Below are positions 33,371-34,639 of a stretch of 34,639 nt of DNA, piece after piece. The position numbers and the translations under genes are program-made. The notes under the pieces were generated by a model that saw only the letters and a list, made by a program, of their open reading frames with translations, was not told the DNA's origin and did not search any database. The DNA is from Acidobacteriota bacterium (lineage in GTDB: Bacteria; Acidobacteriota; Terriglobia; Acidiferrales; UBA7541). The stretch is from positions 13,836 to 48,474 of the forward strand of contig PKWH01000157.1 of assembly GCA_003131985.1 (NCBI GenBank). Reading direction: 5' to 3'. Every line of letters starts with the position of its first letter. Positions within the stretch are counted from its first letter, which is position 1.

Positions 33371-33978
33371 TGCCCCGAGCGAAATCAAGGAAACGGGCTG
33401 GTCGCCGCGGGAAAGTCGCGCGGCAGATGGAACTGCAAGTTGCTAGTTTGCCTGCAGAGATAAAGCATGTGCGAGGCGTGAAGCTGAAACACGTATCCGC
33501 GTTCACTATGCTTGTCTCCGTGATATGTTTAAGCGCATTTTTGGCCGGTCGCGTGGACGTGTCTGCGGCGAGGTCCGTGAGAAGCGATGCGAAGGAGCAC
33601 CCGATGTTCTTAGGCTTGCGAACCGCTGTGTATGACGCGCCGGATATTGCGAAAGCAAAAGCTTGGTACAGCAAAGTGCTAGGCGAACAGCCCTATTTCG
33701 ATCAGCCTTTCTACGTTGGCTTCAACGTAGGCGGATATGAGTTGGGGATTCTTCCTGTGAAGGATGCGGCTGCGAAGCGCGCTCGGGCGGGCGTCGCCTA
33801 CTGGGGGGTGGAGGACGCACAGGCTGCTTACAAACGCCTAGTGGATATGGGAGCGTCGCCGCTTGAAGAAATCCAGGATGTAGGCGGAGGAATTCTGATC
33901 GGCGCGGTGCGGGATCCGTTTGGCAACGTTCTGGGCATCATCCAGAACCCTAACTTTAAGCCAGGCGAAGCGAAGTAG
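33370..33978 (+). CDS. VOC/glyoxalase-family protein with N-terminal extension
   Basis: The C-terminal 124 residues are a VOC domain (LRTAVYDAPDIAKAKAWYSKVLGEQPYF, YELGILPV, DPFGNVLGIIQNP). Two starts are credible. ATG 33370 overlaps the radical SAM stop and has AAGGAGGAG upstream, giving 202 aa with an Arg/Lys-rich start and one hydrophobic segment (FTMLVSVICLSAFLAG). ATG 33604 has AAGGAG 6 bases upstream and gives just the VOC domain. Both products might be made. Ligand and reaction are unknown. Confidence 0.82.
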   Translation: MPRAKSRKRAGRRGKVARQMELQVASLPAEIKHVRGVKLKHVSAFTMLVSVICLSAFLAGRVDVSAARSVRSDAKEHPMFLGLRTAVYDAPDIAKAKAWYSKVLGEQPYFDQPFYVGFNVGGYELGILPVKDAAAKRARAGVAYWGVEDAQAAYKRLVDMGASPLEEIQDVGGGILIGAVRDPFGNVLGIIQNPNFKPGEAK

Positions 33979-34006
33979 CTTGCGCTAGCGAAAACCGAAA
34001 GAAGAG

Positions 34007-34639
34007 CTATGCGTTGGCGCTCTGAGGAGCGTGCAGCTTCTCAACCGCGGCGATGTGTTGAAGGATCATTTCGATTACGTACTCATCTCCAAATTTCGAG
34101 TTAATCATCACGTTGTAGAGCGCCCGGCAGGGCCACTCCGATCCGAAGTAGTGGCGTATGAACGAGGCGCGCTCGGCATCTATTTCGGAAACCAGTTGGG
34201 CAGCTTCCTTTTCGGTTTTCCCGATTGATTTTATGCGGAGAATTTTTTCCTCCCGCGAGGCGTAGACGAAGACGTGGAAGGCGTCCGGATGGTCTCGTAA
34301 AATGAAAGGGGCGCCGCGCCCTACGATGACGCAATTCCCCCGAGAAGCGACATCCTCCACAACCTTACGCAGCAGATCGACCATCTGATCGGTATCAAAC
34401 CCGGAGGCCGAGCCTTCTACCGGGAGCGCTCTTTCATAGCTTCCACGAGCGAAAACTTTGAACAGGCGGTAAACCAAAGGATCCACGCGTTCGTCGCACC
34501 GCCTCGCCGCCTTAGGATCGACCTTTGCGATGCGGGCAATTTCCGCGGTGAGTTCCTCGTCCCAGAGCTTCCAGCCTAGCTCTTCGGCCAGCCGGCGGGC
34601 GATAAGCGCACCACCGCTGCCGTATTCGCGCTCGACTGT
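34007..34639 (-). CDS. Cytidylate-kinase-like protein, 5' end outside window
   Basis: The frame runs through the window edge, so the track start at 34486 (a GTG inside the gene) is not the true start. The part seen begins TVEREYGSGGALIARRLAEELG, matching the phosphate-loop region of the cytidylate-kinase-like family, followed by LWDEELTAEIAR. CVIVGRGAPFIL and the lid-like region RIKSIGKTEKEAAQLV are also typical. Members are predicted P-loop nucleotide kinases whose substrate is mostly unknown. Only a few N-terminal residues should be missing. Confidence 0.87.
   Translation of the reverse strand, partial: TVEREYGSGGALIARRLAEELGWKLWDEELTAEIARIAKVDPKAARRCDERVDPLVYRLFKVFARGSYERALPVEGSASGFDTDQMVDLLRKVVEDVASRGNCVIVGRGAPFILRDHPDAFHVFVYASREEKILRIKSIGKTEKEAAQLVSEIDAERASFIRHYFGSEWPCRALYNVMINSKFGDEYVIEMILQHIAAVEKLHAPQSANA

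Overview
The window is a contiguous chromosomal stretch with moderate-to-high GC content, mostly housekeeping genes in short operons. Gene content and protein style suggest a soil-type acidobacterium (Acidobacteriota, Terriglobia-like). That assignment is an inference; no rRNA or other phylogenetic marker was checked. I recognised no insertion sequence, CRISPR array, tRNA or rRNA.

Region 1 (1-6176) is a phosphate module: the 3' end of a PhoR-type sensor kinase, a first phoU, then pstS-pstC-pstA-pstB and a second phoU. A Pho-box-like set of 11-bp direct repeats lies before pstS. A convergent STAS anti-sigma-antagonist gene follows (6263-6598, minus).

Region 2 (6702-14676) is the most unusual part. 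Three plus-strand genes encode a triple-GAF/HlyD membrane protein, an HlyD-type lipoprotein-like adaptor, and a PqqD-like/M50 metalloprotease/HlyD fusion. Downstream, on the minus strand, are two tiny genes missing from the ORF track. They encode related Lys-rich peptides of 27 and 24 aa (MAK..., KK.KKL, KPL). Each has a good ribosome binding site, its own rho-independent terminator and a sigma-54 (-24/-12) promoter with exact GG-N10-GC spacing. Next to them is a sigma-54 activator gene whose receiver domain lacks the phosphorylatable Asp and whose frame lacks an ordinary start codon. I read this as a candidate sigma-54-controlled small-peptide production and export/maturation system.

Region 3 (14801-19156) carries a secreted acetamidase/formamidase-family protein, a DUF2127 membrane protein, an overlapping aguB-aguA pair (agmatine to putrescine) and a HIT-family protein.

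Region 4 (19363-22331) is a fluoride-response operon: a sigma-70 promoter, a crcB-motif fluoride riboswitch, a cation/proton antiporter, the CrcB fluoride channel, and two DUF190 genes that together hold three DUF190 domains.

Region 5 (22718-34639) is mostly core metabolism and DNA maintenance: a TPR protein, yvcK, glutamate dehydrogenase, a class II aldolase, a small secreted protein, a divergent TetR/SRPBCC pair around a palindromic operator, ruvA-ruvB-folK, a second pseudo-receiver protein, a radical SAM protein behind 11-bp-phased repeats, a VOC protein with two plausible starts, and a cytidylate-kinase-like gene cut by the window edge.
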